DNA of 64,000 nucleotides from Phascolarctobacterium sp. (GCF_030531065.1 NZ_JAUNOQ010000001.1:1-64000), one strand, 5' to 3'. Numbered from the stretch's first letter, positions 7,425-15,619 are shown. Translations and numbers: made by a program. Notes: a model not told the origin generated them from the sequence alone.

Positions 7425-8879
7425 TTATTTGGTATGCTCCGTGTTCACCGCCTGTTGGTTGGGCGCGGCGGTGGCGTACTTGCTGAGAGCGACCTTAGTG
7501 ATACGGAAGTCGCCCACCGTTCCCGGTCCGTCCAGGCAGCCGTTGGGGCAGGCCATACCTTCGAGGTAGCTGCAGTCGAGCTTGCCCGCTTCGGCGTCTT
7601 TGACAGCTTGCAGGCAGTTGTCCAGGCCGCCGGCGTAATGCGCTTGGCGCACCTGCCCGCCCATAGCGGCGACGGTGTCCTTAACTGCGGCGGTAACGCC
7701 TGCCGTCAGCGGGAAGCCGAGGCCGAGCCTGGAAGCTTCGCGTTCGTATTCGCCTGCGGGCTGCTCGGCAATTTTAATATCCTTGCCCTCCAGCATGCAC
7801 ATAGCTTCTTCAAACGTCAGCACATAATCGATAATGTCGCTGTGCTCGCGGGCTTCGTTTTTCTTGGCGATGCAGGGGCCGATAAAAACAGTGACGGACT
7901 TAGGCCGCTGCGCTTTGACGTAACGCCCGGCGGAAACCATCGGCGAATCGGTTTCGCTGACTTTGACTGCGGCCTGGGGCGCTTGCGTTTTAACAAGCTT
8001 GACGAAGGCCGGGCAGCAGGAGCTCGTCATATAATTTTGCTGCGCGGGAACTTTTTCGATATATTCTTTGGCTTCTTTGACGCTTGTGATATCCGCGCCG
8101 AGCCCGACCTCGACGACGTCGGCGAAGCCGGCTTTTTTCAGCGCGCTGTAAATTTGCCCCATCGTAATCTTCAACCCGAACTGGCCGACGATGGATGGCG
8201 CTACCAGCGCGACGACTTCCCGCCCGCTCTTGATGGCGGTAATGACGCGCACGATATTACTGCGCTCGTCGATAGCGCCGAAGGGGCAGGCGTTGCGGCA
8301 CGCGCCGCAGCTGACGCAGATTTCGTGGTTGATGACGGCCTTGCGGTCTTCGCCGATGCTGACTGCGCCTAAAGCGCAGGCGCGGACGCAGGGACGGTGA
8401 ATTTCGATAATCGCGCCGTAAGGGCAGACTTGTTTGCAGCGACCGCATTCCACACATTTGGTTTTGTCGATAAAGGCGCGGTTCTGCACCAAGCTGATAG
8501 CTTTGCGCGGGCAGTTGTTCATACATTTATGGGCGATGCAGTGGCGGCAGATATCCGTCACGTGGTAAGCTTCGATGGGGCATTGGTCGCAGGCGGCGGG
8601 CAGCACGTCGATGAGCGGCAAATCCTTGCGCTCCGGCTCGTGCAGCGTCAGCTTGGACGCTTCGATAATATTTTCTTTACACTCTTGTCCCAGCGCCATG
8701 TCGATGCGGTTTTTTAAAACGGCGCGCTCCTTGTAGACGCAGCAGCGGTAACGCGGCGTGTCCTCGCGCACCTCCTGCAGGATATCGTAAACGCGGTCGA
8801 CGAGCACGTCGTTCCAGGTATAGCGGGATAAATGCTCCAGCACCATGCGGCGCAGTTGGGCAACGGCGGTCAGCTCCAT
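7425..8879 (-). CDS. Monomeric [FeFe] hydrogenase-like protein
   Basis: Iron-sulfur protein of 484 residues. Ferredoxin-type clusters are visible as CVECGRCKQVCP and CVSCGACRNACP, plus an earlier cysteine-rich stretch (CDQCP...CRHC...CMNNCP). The C-terminal half has the three H-cluster motifs of [FeFe] hydrogenases: SSCCPAF (L1), GPCIAKKNE (L2) and GMACPNGCLDGPG (L3), with all four H-cluster cysteines. The motif forms fit the group B or monomeric ferredoxin-linked type. No HydEFG maturases are in the window. The start is set at the ATG in the segment MELTAVAQL: an upstream in-frame TTG would place the ribosome binding site AAGGAGG inside the coding sequence, and that site is correctly spaced for 8879. 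H2 evolution or sensing are both possible. Confidence 0.8.
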   Translation of the reverse strand: MELTAVAQLRRMVLEHLSRYTWNDVLVDRVYDILQEVREDTPRYRCCVYKERAVLKNRIDMALGQECKENIIEASKLTLHEPERKDLPLIDVLPAACDQCPIEAYHVTDICRHCIAHKCMNNCPRKAISLVQNRAFIDKTKCVECGRCKQVCPYGAIIEIHRPCVRACALGAVSIGEDRKAVINHEICVSCGACRNACPFGAIDERSNIVRVITAIKSGREVVALVAPSIVGQFGLKITMGQIYSALKKAGFADVVEVGLGADITSVKEAKEYIEKVPAQQNYMTSSCCPAFVKLVKTQAPQAAVKVSETDSPMVSAGRYVKAQRPKSVTVFIGPCIAKKNEAREHSDIIDYVLTFEEAMCMLEGKDIKIAEQPAGEYEREASRLGLGFPLTAGVTAAVKDTVAAMGGQVRQAHYAGGLDNCLQAVKDAEAGKLDCSYLEGMACPNGCLDGPGTVGDFRITKVALSKYATAAPNQQAVNTEHTK

Positions 8880-9001
8880 ATTTTGTAACCTCCTTGACAA
8901 TATATTATTTAATTCTGCGTTTTAGTTTAAATTCCTGCCCAAGATTGCAGAAAAAGATTTGGAGGCGCTTAGAAAAAATAAAAAAATTTTGCTTTACCCC
9001 C

Positions 9002-9030
9002 TTTACAAAATCGCCGACTGGCTTTATAAT
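9002..9030 (+). promoter_or_regulatory. Promoter of the glutamine synthetase leader
   Basis: TTTACA (9002-9007), a 17-bp spacer and TATAAT (9025-9030). Transcription should start near 9037, giving a leader of about 275 nt before glnN. Confidence 0.75.
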
Positions 9031-9039
9031 AAGCCCATG

Positions 9040-9091
9040 AAGCAACAATGCCGTTGTTGGATGTCAATCCAAACTCCATTGTTGCTTTTTT
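9040..9091 (+). promoter_or_regulatory. Leader terminator with a competing hairpin (candidate attenuator)
   Basis: An 11-bp stem, 9040-9050 with 9077-9087, is followed by a run of T and would terminate the transcript some 50 nt after its start. An alternative hairpin, CAACAA (9043-9048) with TTGTTG (9054-9059), uses the terminator's 5' arm and so cannot coexist with it. A small hairpin TTGGA/TCCAA (9057-9072) with a six-base loop is nested inside. This is the architecture of conditional antitermination ahead of glutamine synthetase. The controlling factor is unknown. An independent small RNA ending here is the alternative. Confidence 0.55.
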
Positions 9092-9312
9092 GTTTTAGGT
9101 TTCGCAAGAGAAAATTTTTTCCTTGCGGGATAGTGCAACGAAGCACCGGGGTTGCGTAAAGCGGCCTGCGGTGCTTTCTCATTTTCGCAGGGCTAGAGAG
9201 AAAAACTTGCGAAAGCACCAAGCCAATATTATTTTTTTGAGAGGGGCTTACGTGAGTAAACCCAAAAGCGCTTCTGGTTTTTAAAACGAGAGAGATTAGG
9301 GAGGTTTTACGT
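9092..9312 (+). promoter_or_regulatory. Structured glnN leader with alternative pairings
   Basis: CGCAAG (9103-9108) can pair with CTTGCG at 9122-9127 or with the second CTTGCG at 9206-9211. GGTGCT (9170-9175) can pair with AGCACC at 9142-9147 or at 9214-9219. In addition GCAAC (9135-9139) pairs with GTTGC (9151-9155), which with the first AGCACC pairing gives an H-type pseudoknot. Two duplicated complementary arms are what a switching RNA would show. I do not recognise a known riboswitch class. The ribosome binding site GGGAGG lies about 10 bp before the start codon. Confidence 0.45.
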
Positions 9313-11400
9313 ATGAACGACGTACCGAAATTATTTGGCAGCTTAGTATTTAACGAAACCGTTATGAAAGACCGTCTGCCGACCGTAACTTACAAAGCCT
9401 ACAAGGCTGCGGTATTAGAGGGCAGACCTTTAAATTTGGAAATCGCTAATATCATCGCTAACGCAATGAAGGACTGGGCCTTGGAGCACGGCTGCACGCA
9501 CTTTACCCATTGGTTCCAGCCCATGACCGGCATCACCGCCGAAAAGCACGAAAGCTTTATTTCTCCGACCGCCGAAGGCCGCGTTATCATGGACTTTTCC
9601 GGCAAGGAATTGATTCAGGGCGAGCCCGACGCCTCCAGCTTCCCGTCCGGCGGCCTGCGCGCTACCTTTGAAGCCCGCGGCTATACCGCCTGGGACCCGA
9701 CGTCCTACGCTTTCGTAAAAGATAATTGCTTGTGCATCCCGACGGCGTTCTGCTCTTACACGGGCGAAGTGCTGGATAAAAAGACGCCGCTTTTGCGCTC
9801 CATGAACGCAGTAAGCAAAGCGTCCTGCAAGATTTTGAAGCTCTTCGGTATCGATACCGTGCGCGTTAACAGCACCGTCGGTCCCGAACAGGAATACTTC
9901 CTGGTAGATAAAAAAATGTGGGAAAAACGCAAGGATCTGGTTTACTGCGGACGCACCTTGTTCGGCGCAAAATCTCCGCGCGGCCAGGAGCTGGAAGACC
10001 ATTACTTCGGCATCATTAAACAAAGAGTTTTGGCCTTTATGAAGGATTTGGACGACGAATTGTGGAAGCTGGGTGTGCTTGCTAAAACCGAGCATAACGA
10101 GGTTGCTCCGGCGCAGCACGAATTGGCGCCCATCTTCTCCTCCACTAACGTAGCGTCCGACCACAACCAGCTGATGATGGAATTTATGAAGCGCGTAGCG
10201 CTGCGTCACGGTCTGGTTTGCCTGCTGCATGAAAAACCCTTTGAAGGCGTGAACGGCAGCGGCAAGCATAACAACTGGTCCTTGAGTACGGAAGAAGGCA
10301 TGAACCTTTTGGATCCCGGCAAGGAGCCTTACAAGAACCTGCGCTTTTTGACCTTCCTGGCCGCAATTTTGAAAGCGGTCGACGAATACCAGGATCTGCT
10401 GCGCGTATCCGTAGCGAGCGCCGGCAACGACCATCGCTTGGGCGCTAACGAAGCGCCTCCGGCTATCGTTTCCGTTTTCCTGGGCACGGAATTGACCGCA
10501 GTTTTGGAAGCTATCGCCGCCGATAAGGTTTACACCGGCAACCCCGAAGCCTTTATGAAAATCAGCGACGACACCATTCCCGCATTGGTAAAAGACAATA
10601 CCGATAGAAACCGTACTTCTCCCTTCGCTTTCACCGGCAATAAATTTGAATTCCGTATGCTGGGCAGCATGTTCTCCATTTCCGGTCCCAACATCGTTTT
10701 GAACACCATCGTCGCCGAAGAGTTGGACGGCTTCGTCGACAGGCTGGCGAACGCTCCCGATTTGGAAGCCGCAGTTTACGATTTGGTAAAAGAAACTTAC
10801 CTGGCGCATAAGCGCATCGTTTTCAACGGCAACGGCTACACCGACGAATGGGTGGAAGAAGCCGCTAAGCGCGGCCTGCTGAATCTCAAATCCACGCCGG
10901 AAGCTATTCCGTACATGGGCGCTCCGAAAAATGTGGCGCTGTTCACGAAGCATAATATCTTTACCGAAGCGGAAGTTAAATCCCGTGTGGAGATTTTGCT
11001 GGAAAACTACAGCACGACAATTTCCATCGAAGCCGCTACTGCGCTGGATATGTTCCACAAGGATATTTTGCCGGCAGTCAGCGCTTATACCAACGATTTG
11101 ACTAAAGCCGCTTTGGATAAAAAAGCCGCTGGCATCAGCGCAGGCTTTGAAGCGGAGCTGGCAGATAAGTTGAGCAAACTGAGCGCAGAAATGTACGCCG
11201 CTTCCGTGAAACTGGAAAAGGATATGCACGAAGCAGCAGCTATCGAGTGTAGCAAGAAGCAGGCTACTTTCTATCATGACGTAGTATTGGAGGATATGGG
11301 CGCGCTGCGCAGCGCGGTCGATGCGGCCGAAGCTTTGACCGGCGGCAAATATCTGGATTATCCGACCTACGGCGAGCTGCTCTTCGGCGTCAACGAGTAA
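9313..11400 (+). CDS. glnN: Glutamine synthetase type III
   Basis: A 695-residue protein with the length and motifs of the GSIII family (about 700 residues, against 450 for GSI). Features include HWFQPMTGITAEKHESF (near residue 63), PSGGLRATFEARGYTAWDP (about 110), NSTVGPEQEYF (about 190), HNEVAPAQHELAP (about 265), GSGKHNNWS (about 315) and ANEAPPAIVSVFLG (about 378). It makes glutamine from glutamate, ammonia and ATP in the cytoplasm. The next gene is an ammonium transporter fused to PII, so the two form a nitrogen assimilation pair, although each has its own terminator. Expression is probably conditional through the leader at 9037-9312. No GSI or glutamate synthase is visible in the window. 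Confidence 0.97.
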   Translation: MNDVPKLFGSLVFNETVMKDRLPTVTYKAYKAAVLEGRPLNLEIANIIANAMKDWALEHGCTHFTHWFQPMTGITAEKHESFISPTAEGRVIMDFSGKELIQGEPDASSFPSGGLRATFEARGYTAWDPTSYAFVKDNCLCIPTAFCSYTGEVLDKKTPLLRSMNAVSKASCKILKLFGIDTVRVNSTVGPEQEYFLVDKKMWEKRKDLVYCGRTLFGAKSPRGQELEDHYFGIIKQRVLAFMKDLDDELWKLGVLAKTEHNEVAPAQHELAPIFSSTNVASDHNQLMMEFMKRVALRHGLVCLLHEKPFEGVNGSGKHNNWSLSTEEGMNLLDPGKEPYKNLRFLTFLAAILKAVDEYQDLLRVSVASAGNDHRLGANEAPPAIVSVFLGTELTAVLEAIAADKVYTGNPEAFMKISDDTIPALVKDNTDRNRTSPFAFTGNKFEFRMLGSMFSISGPNIVLNTIVAEELDGFVDRLANAPDLEAAVYDLVKETYLAHKRIVFNGNGYTDEWVEEAAKRGLLNLKSTPEAIPYMGAPKNVALFTKHNIFTEAEVKSRVEILLENYSTTISIEAATALDMFHKDILPAVSAYTNDLTKAALDKKAAGISAGFEAELADKLSKLSAEMYAASVKLEKDMHEAAAIECSKKQATFYHDVVLEDMGALRSAVDAAEALTGGKYLDYPTYGELLFGVNE

Positions 11401-11447
11401 GACGCTCGCGGCGAGCGCAACTTAGCTACATTGTTTTGATACACAAC

Positions 11448-11483
11448 GAGGTGTATCCCGCAAGGGGTACGCCTCTTTCTTTT
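11448..11483 (+). terminator. glnN terminator
   Basis: GAGGTGTATCCC (11448-11459) and GGGGTACGCCTC (11464-11475) form a stem followed by TTTCTTTT. Confidence 0.8.
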
Positions 11484-11589
11484 AGCTTTTCATTTGCGAA
11501 CACTAAAGAGTGCCTAAAAAATAACATGCCGCAGGCATGAAAGATATAAAATATCCATATTTGTATTTTGTTTTGAGGGGTGACTAAGA

Positions 11590-13263
11590 ATGGATAAATT
11601 TGCAGCAACCGACACCATATGGGTACTCATTGGTGCTTTCCTTGTATTTTCCATGCAGCCTGGCTTCGCAATGGTAGAAACAGGCTTTACCAGAGCTAAG
11701 AACGCGGCCAATATCGTTATGAAAAACGTTATGGACATGTGCTTGGGCTCTATCGTCTTTTGGATTATCGGCTTTGGACTGATGTTCGGCACGGATATCG
11801 GCGGCTTCATCGGCACGCCGGACTTTTTCGTACAGGGCGACTATGGCGCCAGCTATCCGTCCACCGTATACTTTATTTTCCAGACCATGTTCTGCGCTAC
11901 GGCGGCGACTATCGTTTCGGGCGCTATGGCCGAGCGTACTAATTTCCTCGTCTATTGCATCTACAGCGTTGTTATCAGCGCCTTTATTTATCCCATCAGC
12001 GGCCACTGGATTTGGGGCGGCGGCTGGCTGGCGCAAATGGGCTTCCATGATTTCGCCGGGTCCACGGCGGTACATATGGTCGGCGGCGTCGCTTCCTTAA
12101 TCGGCGCGCGCATGATTGGCGCTCGTATCGGCAAATATAATGAAGACGGCAGCGTTAACGCTATTCCGGGACACAGCATTCCGCTCGGCGCTTTGGGCGT
12201 GTTCCTGCTGTGGTTCGGCTGGTTCGGCTTCAACGGCGCTTCCACCGTCTGCGCTACGGGCGACGACGTGCTGACTTCCATCGGTTCGATTTTCATTACT
12301 ACTAATATGGCTGCCGCAGCGGGCGCTACGGCGACGATGATTTACACCTGGGTTCGTTATGGCAAGCCCGATGTTTCCATGACGCTGAACGGCGTGCTGG
12401 CCGGTTTGGTCGCTATCACCGCGGGCTGCGATATGGTAAGCCCTGCCGGAGCTTTGATTATCGGCTTGGCCGCAGGCGTGCTGGTAGTTGCTTCCGTCGA
12501 ATTTTTTGACCATACCTTGAAAATCGACGATCCTGTCGGCGCAATTTCCGTACATGGCGTGTGCGGCGCTTTCGGCACTATCGCAACCGGCCTTTTCGCG
12601 TTGGACGGCGGCCTGCTGTATGGCGGCGGCACGGATTTCCTGCTCATTCAAATTCTTGGCGTTGTAGTCGTAGCGGTTTACGTAGCGATTGCGATGACCA
12701 TCATCTTTAAAGTTTTGGATAAAATCTTCGGTCTGCGCGTCAGCGAAGAAGAAGAAATCAAGGGCTTGGATATGGAAGAACACGGTCTGCTCAGCAGCTA
12801 TGCCGACTTCATGCCCACAGCTACCGTTGAAGCTCCTGTCGCTGCTTATACCGCTCCCGCAGCAGTAAAAACTCCGGCTGTTAAACCTGAAGGCGCGGCT
12901 AAGCTGAGCAAGGTGGTTATCATTACTTCGCAGAACCGCTTTGAAGCTTTGAAAACTGCGCTGGATAAGTTGGGCATCACCGGCATGACCGTAACTAAGG
13001 TTTTGGGTTACGGCATTCAAAAGGGCCAGACGGAAATGTACCGCGGCGCTGAAATAGCTGCGCATCTGTTGCCCAAAGTTAAAGTAGAAATGATTGTGTC
13101 CGCTATTCCTGTGGCTGACGTAGTCAACACCGCTAAAGCAGTGCTGTACACTGGTAAATACGGCGACGGCAAGATTTTTGTTTATGACGTCGAGGACGTT
13201 GTGAAGATCCGCACCGGTGAAACCGGCTTCGACGCTTTGCAGGACAAACCTATTGAAGGTTAA
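11590..13263 (+). CDS. amt: Ammonium transporter fused to a PII signalling domain
   Basis: A 557-residue fusion. Residues 1 to about 395 are an Amt/Mep/Rh channel with the pore histidines visible in STAVHMVGG and SVHGVCGAFG and the signature DFAGSTAVHM. After an Ala/Pro-rich linker (about 410-440) comes a complete PII (GlnB/GlnK) domain of about 110 residues, containing GITGMTVTKVLGYGIQKGQ, EMYRGAE, LPKVKVEMIV and TGKYGDGKIFVYDVEDVVKIRTGE. In the T-loop, Tyr46 (E. coli numbering) is kept, but the uridylylation site Tyr51 is replaced by Ile (RGAEI). Free GlnK normally plugs Amt trimers in a nucleotide- and 2-oxoglutarate-dependent way; here the plug is tethered. Upstream is glnN; downstream the terminator has been invaded by an integrated element. 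Confidence 0.95.
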   Translation: MDKFAATDTIWVLIGAFLVFSMQPGFAMVETGFTRAKNAANIVMKNVMDMCLGSIVFWIIGFGLMFGTDIGGFIGTPDFFVQGDYGASYPSTVYFIFQTMFCATAATIVSGAMAERTNFLVYCIYSVVISAFIYPISGHWIWGGGWLAQMGFHDFAGSTAVHMVGGVASLIGARMIGARIGKYNEDGSVNAIPGHSIPLGALGVFLLWFGWFGFNGASTVCATGDDVLTSIGSIFITTNMAAAAGATATMIYTWVRYGKPDVSMTLNGVLAGLVAITAGCDMVSPAGALIIGLAAGVLVVASVEFFDHTLKIDDPVGAISVHGVCGAFGTIATGLFALDGGLLYGGGTDFLLIQILGVVVVAVYVAIAMTIIFKVLDKIFGLRVSEEEEIKGLDMEEHGLLSSYADFMPTATVEAPVAAYTAPAAVKTPAVKPEGAAKLSKVVIITSQNRFEALKTALDKLGITGMTVTKVLGYGIQKGQTEMYRGAEIAAHLLPKVKVEMIVSAIPVADVVNTAKAVLYTGKYGDGKIFVYDVEDVVKIRTGETGFDALQDKPIEG

Positions 13264-13282
13264 TTATATTGCTTCTCCCTAA

Positions 13283-13354
13283 TTACTCCCTAATATAGCA
13301 GAAGAGACCGAAAGCCCTTGCGTCATGCGGGGTTTTTGGTCTCTTTTGCATTGA
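13283..13354. repeat. attL, 72-bp direct repeat
   Basis: Identical base for base to 24112-24183. It contains the amt transcription terminator. The base before it differs from that before attR (A versus G) and the bases after it differ, so the repeat limits are sharp. Confidence 0.9.
13303..13349 (+). terminator. amt terminator, lying inside attL
   Basis: AGAGACC...GGTCTCT with an inner GCCC/GGGG pairing, followed by TTTT. The same sequence is duplicated at 24132-24178 as part of the attR repeat, so the element inserted into this terminator without destroying it. Confidence 0.75.
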
Positions 13355-14003
13355 AACAGAGTTAAAACAGCGCAATTTATTTTTAGAGCTGCTTTTTGGG
13401 GCAGGGCTTTTACATATAAACGTATTTTTATATATACAATCAGTATACAGCGTGATAAAAACAAACAAAACGCGACAGAATGAATAAATGCCGTATATTT
13501 ATGCAGCTATACTGCATAAATACGCATAGAAAAATACAGAAAGACAGGAAAATAATCAAGTTACGTCCGATAATATAAATTATGTGAAGAATGCACTGCT
13601 GCTATGTTTGCAATAGCACTGCGCCGGGGACAAGGTAGCAGCGCCGTCAATTCTCTTTTCTTTTTAAAATTATAGGCCTCTATTGTAGAGCTGTGCTGTG
13701 ACAGTAATTTTTATAAATGCCGGGTAAAGTGGCATGGTTGAACGATTTTTGCCGTTTTTAGGGCTTAAAAAAGTGTCACAAGTGTCACAAAAGATTGTTT
13801 AAAAACAGAAAACATAAAGCGAAAATTAAGCAATTTTCAACGATTTGGTCATAAAAAATGTGCAAATTTCTGTGACACTGTCACAAATTATTTATTAAAC
13901 TTTATAAAACGGCTCTTTTTGCGTGAAAACGGCGGCGAAAAAGCCAAAAACAAACCAGCAAAGCGGCCACTATCTAACGCTTGCAATGCGTATAAATGCG
14001 CGT
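13355..14003. other. Non-coding left arm of the element with clustered TGTCACA sites
   Basis: No gene is supported in this AT-rich stretch. It holds an 11-bp inverted repeat TATTTATGCAG/CTGCATAAATA (13496-13506 and 13512-13522). Five copies of TGTGACA or its reverse complement lie at 13697, 13774, 13783, 13871 and 13879, and the motif CATGGTTGAACGATTTTT is at 13733-13750. Matching features recur in inverted orientation at 22804-22891, upstream of the integrase. Recombinase arm sites, a replication origin or shared operators could explain them. Confidence 0.55.
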
Positions 14004-14009
14004 TATAAT
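13981..14009 (+). promoter_or_regulatory. hicAB promoter
   Basis: TTGCAA (13981-13986), 17-bp spacer, TATAAT (14004-14009), about 20 bp before hicA. The overlapping GCGTATAAATGCGCGTTATA is partly palindromic and may be the HicB operator. Confidence 0.6.
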
Positions 14010-14028
14010 ATAAATAAAAGGCGGTGAA

Positions 14029-14214
14029 GTGTTGAAAACGGCAGAGCTTATAAAGCTTCTAAAGAAGCACGGCGTGTACCTGCTGCGCGAGGGCGGGCGG
14101 CATAGTCAATATTACTGCCCTCCGACGGGCAAGGTTATTATGATATGGCGGCACGCTAAAGAAGTACCAACGGGGACGGCCAACGCGATATTAAAGGACG
14201 CAGGGCTTAAATAA
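14029..14214 (+). CDS. hicA: HicA toxin
   Basis: A 61-residue protein with the HicA double-stranded-RNA-binding fold signature: LIKLLKKHG, then LLREGGRHSQYY with the catalytic histidine (His25 or so), PPTGKVIMIWRHAKEVPTGTANAILKDAGL. HicA is an mRNA interferase held in check by HicB. The start could be GTG at 14029 or TTG at 14032; the site GGCGGTG is close, and TTG gives better spacing. hicB follows after 27 bp. Confidence 0.9.
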   Translation: MLKTAELIKLLKKHGVYLLREGGRHSQYYCPPTGKVIMIWRHAKEVPTGTANAILKDAGLK

Positions 14215-14241
14215 GCGCGGATAGAATGGAGAGTGAAACGC

Positions 14242-14661
14242 ATGAAATATATTTACCCGGCTATTTTTACGTTAGATAAGAGCGATAAGGCTTTTCCCAA
14301 CGGCGTATATCAAGTAAAATTCGTTGATTTGGATACTTGCTATACATTCGGTAACACGTTGGAAGAAGCTTATGAAAACGCGGCGGACGCTTTAAATCTT
14401 GCTTTATGGGATTTGGAGGAACGCAAGGCCGCAATACCGGCGGCGACGGCGGTCAGCGAGGTACATTGCGGCACTGATGCCTTTGTTTCGCTTGTTACTG
14501 CTGATACCTTAGAGTATCGCAAGCAGTACGACACAAAAGCCGTCAGAAAGTCGCTTACTATACCGCGCTGGCTGGATACGCTGGCGCAGGAAAATAATAT
14601 AAACTTCTCCAACATTTTGAAAAGGGCGCTGCTGAAAGAGCTGAATATAAGCCCGCAATAG
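14242..14661 (+). CDS. hicB: HicB antitoxin
   Basis: A 139-residue protein. The N-terminal part (MKYIYPAIFTL...YQVKFVDLDTCYTFGNTLEEAYENAADAL) is the partly degraded RNase H-like HicB fold. The C-terminal 45 residues (SLTIPRWLDTLAQENNINFSNILKRALLKEL) form a ribbon-helix-helix DNA-binding domain, so HicB should both neutralise HicA and repress the operon. The ATG at 14242 is preferred because GGAGAG lies 8 bp upstream; an in-frame GTG at 14233 overlaps that site. Confidence 0.9.
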   Translation: MKYIYPAIFTLDKSDKAFPNGVYQVKFVDLDTCYTFGNTLEEAYENAADALNLALWDLEERKAAIPAATAVSEVHCGTDAFVSLVTADTLEYRKQYDTKAVRKSLTIPRWLDTLAQENNINFSNILKRALLKELNISPQ

Positions 14662-14914
14662 CAAAGCGGGGGCTTATGGACAAAAGTGGACATATACAAA
14701 ATTAAAGCCTTTTGCGATATTAGCGGCGTGTAAAGGGCAAAGACAAAAGGCAAAAGCACTGCAAGCGCAAATAGCGGCAGCTATGGGCTTTTTGTCACTA
14801 GATATTTAACATAGGGGCAAAGGGCAAAAGGCGGGAGAGCAAAAGCTTTTCTGCCTTTAGTGTTTTTTTGGTAGCATATAGCTGCTATAATAATCTTGTT
14901 AGGGGGTGGCCAGC

Positions 14915-15346
14915 TTGCAGACAATAGCGGTATTTGAGGAATTACAAAGGGCACGCGCCGCAAGAAAAAGAGCTTTGGAAGAATTTGAAGCGCTAAAGCA
15001 GAGGGCGGACGGCGTGGGCGCGGTAAAATACAGCGCCGCAAAGAGCTGTAACACCGGGGCAACGCATAGCAGCGTGGAGAGCATGGCAATTTTGCTAGAT
15101 ATGGCACACGAGCGCTTTGCCGACGCAGTAAATAAGGAATGCGGGTTGATGAAAGAAGTTATGCAGCTTATAGATTTAGCGCCTATGAGTATAGGCCGGG
15201 TAGTCCTTTCGCGGCGCTATCTTTTGGGGCAGAGCATAACAGAACTAGCAGAGGAGCTAGACATATCAATCAGCTATGCACACCGGGCGCGAAATAAGGC
15301 CATGAAAGAGCTAGCGGCTATACTTGAGAAGCAAACGGCAGCTTGA
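14915..15346 (+). CDS. DUF1492 / sigma-70 region 4-like phage regulator
   Basis: Roughly 143 residues. The N-terminal half is a charged helix (RARAARKRALEEFEALKQRAD) followed by a spacer. The C-terminal half has a region 4-like helix-turn-helix: VVLSRRYLLGQSITELAEELDISISYAHRARNKAMKELAAIL. This is the layout of DUF1492/ArpU-RinA-type regulators, which in phages switch on late genes. Here no late genes are present, which fits a satellite that acts on, or borrows from, a helper. The start is taken as TTG 14915, with AGGGGGTGG just upstream; a GTG at 14906 would overlap that site. A TATAAT lies at 14886-14891 without a good -35. Confidence 0.75.
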   Translation: MQTIAVFEELQRARAARKRALEEFEALKQRADGVGAVKYSAAKSCNTGATHSSVESMAILLDMAHERFADAVNKECGLMKEVMQLIDLAPMSIGRVVLSRRYLLGQSITELAEELDISISYAHRARNKAMKELAAILEKQTAA

Positions 15347-15551
15347 AAGTATATAGGGACGTGCTTTTTGTTTGACAGCGCCTTTTATAGCAGCCCGCTA
15401 GAGCGTTCAATTTTTGTTTGCAAGTAAATTTACCTGTTGACGATAAAAACCGCGTGGCGGTGCAAAGGCGGCGACGTGGGCGGCATATTTGCATAATCCG
15501 GCTTGAGTATTACGCAAAAAACTTGTCACGCAGCTTTATTATATAATAAGC

Positions 15552-15596
15552 AATAACTTAAAAGTGATTGACAATATAATAACTTAAAAGTATAAT
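15552..15596 (+). promoter_or_regulatory. Promoter and operator repeats of the HigBA-like pair
   Basis: A consensus promoter TTGACA (15568-15573), 17-bp spacer, TATAAT (15591-15596). The 14-bp word AATAACTTAAAAGT occurs twice, at 15552-15565 and 15579-15592, flanking the -35 and reaching the -10. Such direct repeats are likely binding sites for the antitoxin. Confidence 0.75.
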
Positions 15597-15619
15597 GAGA
15601 GCAGGGAGGGGAAAACGGT

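Noticed and set aside
9430-11277. 615-codon open frame antisense to glutamine synthetase
   Set aside because: The plus-strand frame is an unmistakable glutamine synthetase; the reverse frame is a shadow of its codon bias and has no known protein features.
14662-14905. A small gene between hicB and the DUF1492 regulator
   Set aside because: The short frames there have no ribosome binding site and stop quickly; only a TATAAT-like -10 is visible near the end.
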